Shown here in pieces: positions 48,328 through 49,979 of a stretch of DNA of 49,979 nucleotides. The stretch comes from an uncultured Clostridium sp. Lineage in GTDB: Bacteria > Bacillota > Clostridia > TANB77 > CAG-508. Location: positions 1-49,979 of the forward strand of contig CAOKJE010000004.1 in the NCBI GenBank assembly GCA_948468505.1. The letters run 5' to 3'. Position 1 is the first letter of the stretch, and every line of letters begins with the position of its first letter. The translations under genes and the position numbers were made by a program. Under the pieces are notes generated by a model that worked only from the letters and a program-made list of their open reading frames with translations, did no database searches and had not been told where the DNA came from.

Positions 48328-49347
48328 ATGAAAGAATTATTAGATAGTTTTTCTCGTAAAGTTGAATATGATTATGACTTACAGAATAAACATCTTTATA
48401 AGAAAAAAGCAGGAAAAGCAAAAGAATATTATCAATTAGCTTTTGATGAAAACTTAGATGAAGATTTAAAAGTATTGCATAAAATGTATAAAAACGACAT
48501 GCCTTTTAGAATTTATGGTTTACATACAAATTTATATATAACATCTAATGGATATAATGGCTTATTTATTGATGTAGATATAAAAAATTCAAAAATAAAA
48601 TTTAAACGAGAAACAGAAGAATTTATTGTAACATCTAATCTTACAGTAAGTGCACTTGTTAACTATACAAAAGAGATGGGTTATGATTTTTCACCATTAA
48701 CAGGTATACCAGGAGTTGTTGGAGGAGGAGTTGTTGGAAATTCAAGTTATCCAAGCGTAATTGATAAAGATTACTCAAAACATTTCTCAGATTTTGTAAA
48801 AAAAATAGTTGTCTATGATTTTGAAATTGGAAATTTTATAGAGCTAATTCCAGATGATAATTTTTTTGGTATTAGGGATAGTTTTTTAAAACAAGCAAAT
48901 AAAATAAAGACAAAGTACTTTGTAAAAGAAATTGTATTAAAAGCAGATTATATAGGAAAAGAAAAAGTTAACAGATTCTATAATGCTCAAATAGAACACA
49001 GAAAAGAAGCATTAAAAATCGACTATGCAGAAGGTAATGCAGGAAGTTTTTTTGCCAATCGCCATATAAGAAATCATGTTGGAAAAGCAATGACGGGTTT
49101 GCTCTTGGAAAATCCTTCTATAAACATTAATGTAAATGGTGCAACATTTAGTCCAGATGGGAATATGCAATTTAGGACAGAACCTAATACTACAGACAAG
49201 GATGTTGCTAAATTTTTCCGACATGTAACAAATAAAGTAAAAGAAATCTATGATTTTGACCTATGCAAATATAAAGAAGTAAATATACTTGATAGAGATG
49301 GAGAAATTGACTTAAATACATTTATAGATAGATATTTTTGTGAATAG
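48328..49347 (+). CDS. MurB-like FAD-binding protein
   Basis: Resembles UDP-N-acetylenolpyruvoylglucosamine reductase, which reduces the enolpyruvyl group to make UDP-MurNAc. Seen: a FAD-type start RIYGLHTNLYITSNGYNGLFI, the TGIPGVVGGGVVGNSSYP loop, and EGNAGSFFANRH with the active-site serine. The C-terminal KYKEVNILDRDGEI has a glutamate near where MurB has its catalytic one. It is longer (339 residues) than most MurB and diverged in the middle, so it may be a specialised paralogue. A strong GAGGAGG ribosome binding site, own promoter and a terminator-like hairpin downstream. No in-frame CGG. Confidence 0.75.
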   Translation: MKELLDSFSRKVEYDYDLQNKHLYKKKAGKAKEYYQLAFDENLDEDLKVLHKMYKNDMPFRIYGLHTNLYITSNGYNGLFIDVDIKNSKIKFKRETEEFIVTSNLTVSALVNYTKEMGYDFSPLTGIPGVVGGGVVGNSSYPSVIDKDYSKHFSDFVKKIVVYDFEIGNFIELIPDDNFFGIRDSFLKQANKIKTKYFVKEIVLKADYIGKEKVNRFYNAQIEHRKEALKIDYAEGNAGSFFANRHIRNHVGKAMTGLLLENPSININVNGATFSPDGNMQFRTEPNTTDKDVAKFFRHVTNKVKEIYDFDLCKYKEVNILDRDGEIDLNTFIDRYFCE

Positions 49348-49354
49348 GAAAATG

Positions 49355-49390
49355 GTCATACAAGTATTGAAATATCAATATTAGTATGAC
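49355..49390. terminator. Hairpin after the MurB-like gene
   Basis: An imperfect 15-bp stem with GTCATAC/GTATGAC outer arms, followed by a TATTTTAT tail. Confidence 0.6.
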
Positions 49391-49440
49391 TATTTTATAT
49401 GTAAATATATTGTTTTGATACTAAAAATTTTATCAAAGTA

Positions 49441-49469
49441 TTGATAAAAGAACAAAAGTTTGATATAAT
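49441..49469 (+). promoter_or_regulatory. Promoter of the PemK/MazF-like gene
   Basis: TTGATA (49441-49446), a 17-base spacer and TATAAT (49464-49469). Confidence 0.8.
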
Positions 49470-49506
49470 GTAAAAAATAAAACGACTTTTGAAGGAGAGT
49501 GTGTCA

Positions 49507-49932
49507 GTGAAACAAACATATATATATTGTTTGAAAAAATTAAGAGAATTTAGAAAAAATCTAAAAATAGATAAAGATATAAAAAGAGGAAAGTTATATT
49601 TTACTTGGATTAAAGATAAAACAGAAAAAATAGCAAATGAAAAAGATGAGAACTACATTTATAAAAATATTGTGAAATATTCATTACGCAATTTTAAAAT
49701 AGATGATTTTAGCTATAAAAAAGCAAATAAAGTACTAAAAAAAGTAATTGATAATAACTATATTCTAAAAAAGAATTATCGCATTTTCAATAATCCAAAA
49801 ATTTCTTTTGATGATACAATGTTAATAATGAGAAAGCTTTTATTAAAAAGAGGTAATGTTGTATGGATTGACTTCGGATTCAATATTGGAAACGAATTTG
49901 GAGGAATGCATCCAGCAGTTATTTTAGGGTAA
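49507..49932 (+). CDS. Truncated PemK/MazF-like toxin with N-terminal extension
   Basis: Residues about 115-141 (RGNVVWIDFGFNIGNEFGGMHPAVIL) match the N-terminus of PemK/MazF endoribonuclease toxins. They are preceded by about 110 residues of helical, lysine-rich sequence that is not part of the toxin fold. The reading frame stops in the 35-bp terminal repeat (TTA GGG TAA), just after the AVIL strand, so about 80 toxin residues are missing. GTG at 49501 or 49507 follows GAAGGAG; spacing favours 49507. The gene may be cut by the repeat or by the end of the assembly. No antitoxin gene is visible. Confidence 0.6.
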   Translation: MKQTYIYCLKKLREFRKNLKIDKDIKRGKLYFTWIKDKTEKIANEKDENYIYKNIVKYSLRNFKIDDFSYKKANKVLKKVIDNNYILKKNYRIFNNPKISFDDTMLIMRKLLLKRGNVVWIDFGFNIGNEFGGMHPAVILG

Positions 49933-49959
49933 AAAAATTCTCTTACAAAAATTACCAAT
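49925..49959. repeat. 35-bp terminal inverted repeat, right copy
   Basis: Exact reverse complement of 20-54. It begins inside the last codons of the PemK/MazF-like frame, so it may be the cause of its truncation. Confidence 0.85.
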
Positions 49960-49979
49960 AAAAAATAAAGACAAATAAT

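Overview
The window is a low-GC (about 30%), Gram-positive chromosome segment. AGA-dominated arginine usage, strong sigma-A promoters, a GH25/M14/GH73 wall-hydrolase set and dTDP-rhamnose genes suggest an uncultured gut-type Clostridia/Firmicutes. Genus is not determinable. TGA is a normal stop (for example at 2858-2860).

Layout. 173-1678: guaB with its own promoter and terminator. 1781-6820: a first glycosyltransferase operon ending at a terminator. 6953-21587: a large surface-polysaccharide operon with an ABC exporter (ATPase 6953, permease 11229), a Wzx-type flippase (18021), GT2/GT4/DUF4422/pyruvyl-transferase-like enzymes, DUF2142 and DUF2304 membrane proteins, and a galactofuranose pair (GT2 at 19507 plus UDP-galactopyranose mutase at 20478). 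21673-32685: secreted or anchored wall proteins. Three hydrolases (GH25, M14 carboxypeptidase, GH73-like glucosaminidase) share 19 copies of a roughly 115-residue repeat. 32687-36711: DUF1919 and rfbD-rfbA-rfbC-rfbB (dTDP-L-rhamnose). 36713-39128: gtrA, prs and gtrB. 39146-44957: two genes of unknown function, one small coiled-coil gene, a U32 peptidase and a DUF368 protein. 45167-45240: tRNA-Gly(UCC). 45241-48170: a small accessory island bounded by copies of the tRNA 3' end. 48328 to the end: a MurB-like gene and a truncated PemK/MazF-like gene.

Main observation. Fourteen of the 37 protein genes left of the tRNA are broken in the standard reading, by 20 frame changes in total. Every one is a +1 shift at an in-frame CGG. 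Dropping the C of CGGN and reading GGN as glycine restores a full-length, family-like protein each time, and all 14 corrected lengths are exact multiples of three. I found no in-frame CGG read as arginine in those 37 genes. CGG in the other two phases (GAC GGA, GCG GTA and so on) is common. This fits CGG being unassigned as a triplet and CGGN being decoded as glycine by +1 frameshifting or four-base decoding. It does not fit random pseudogenes or phase-blind sequencing error. The one contrary in-frame CGG (47371) lies in the accessory island. Coordinates of the affected genes are given for the corrected reading.
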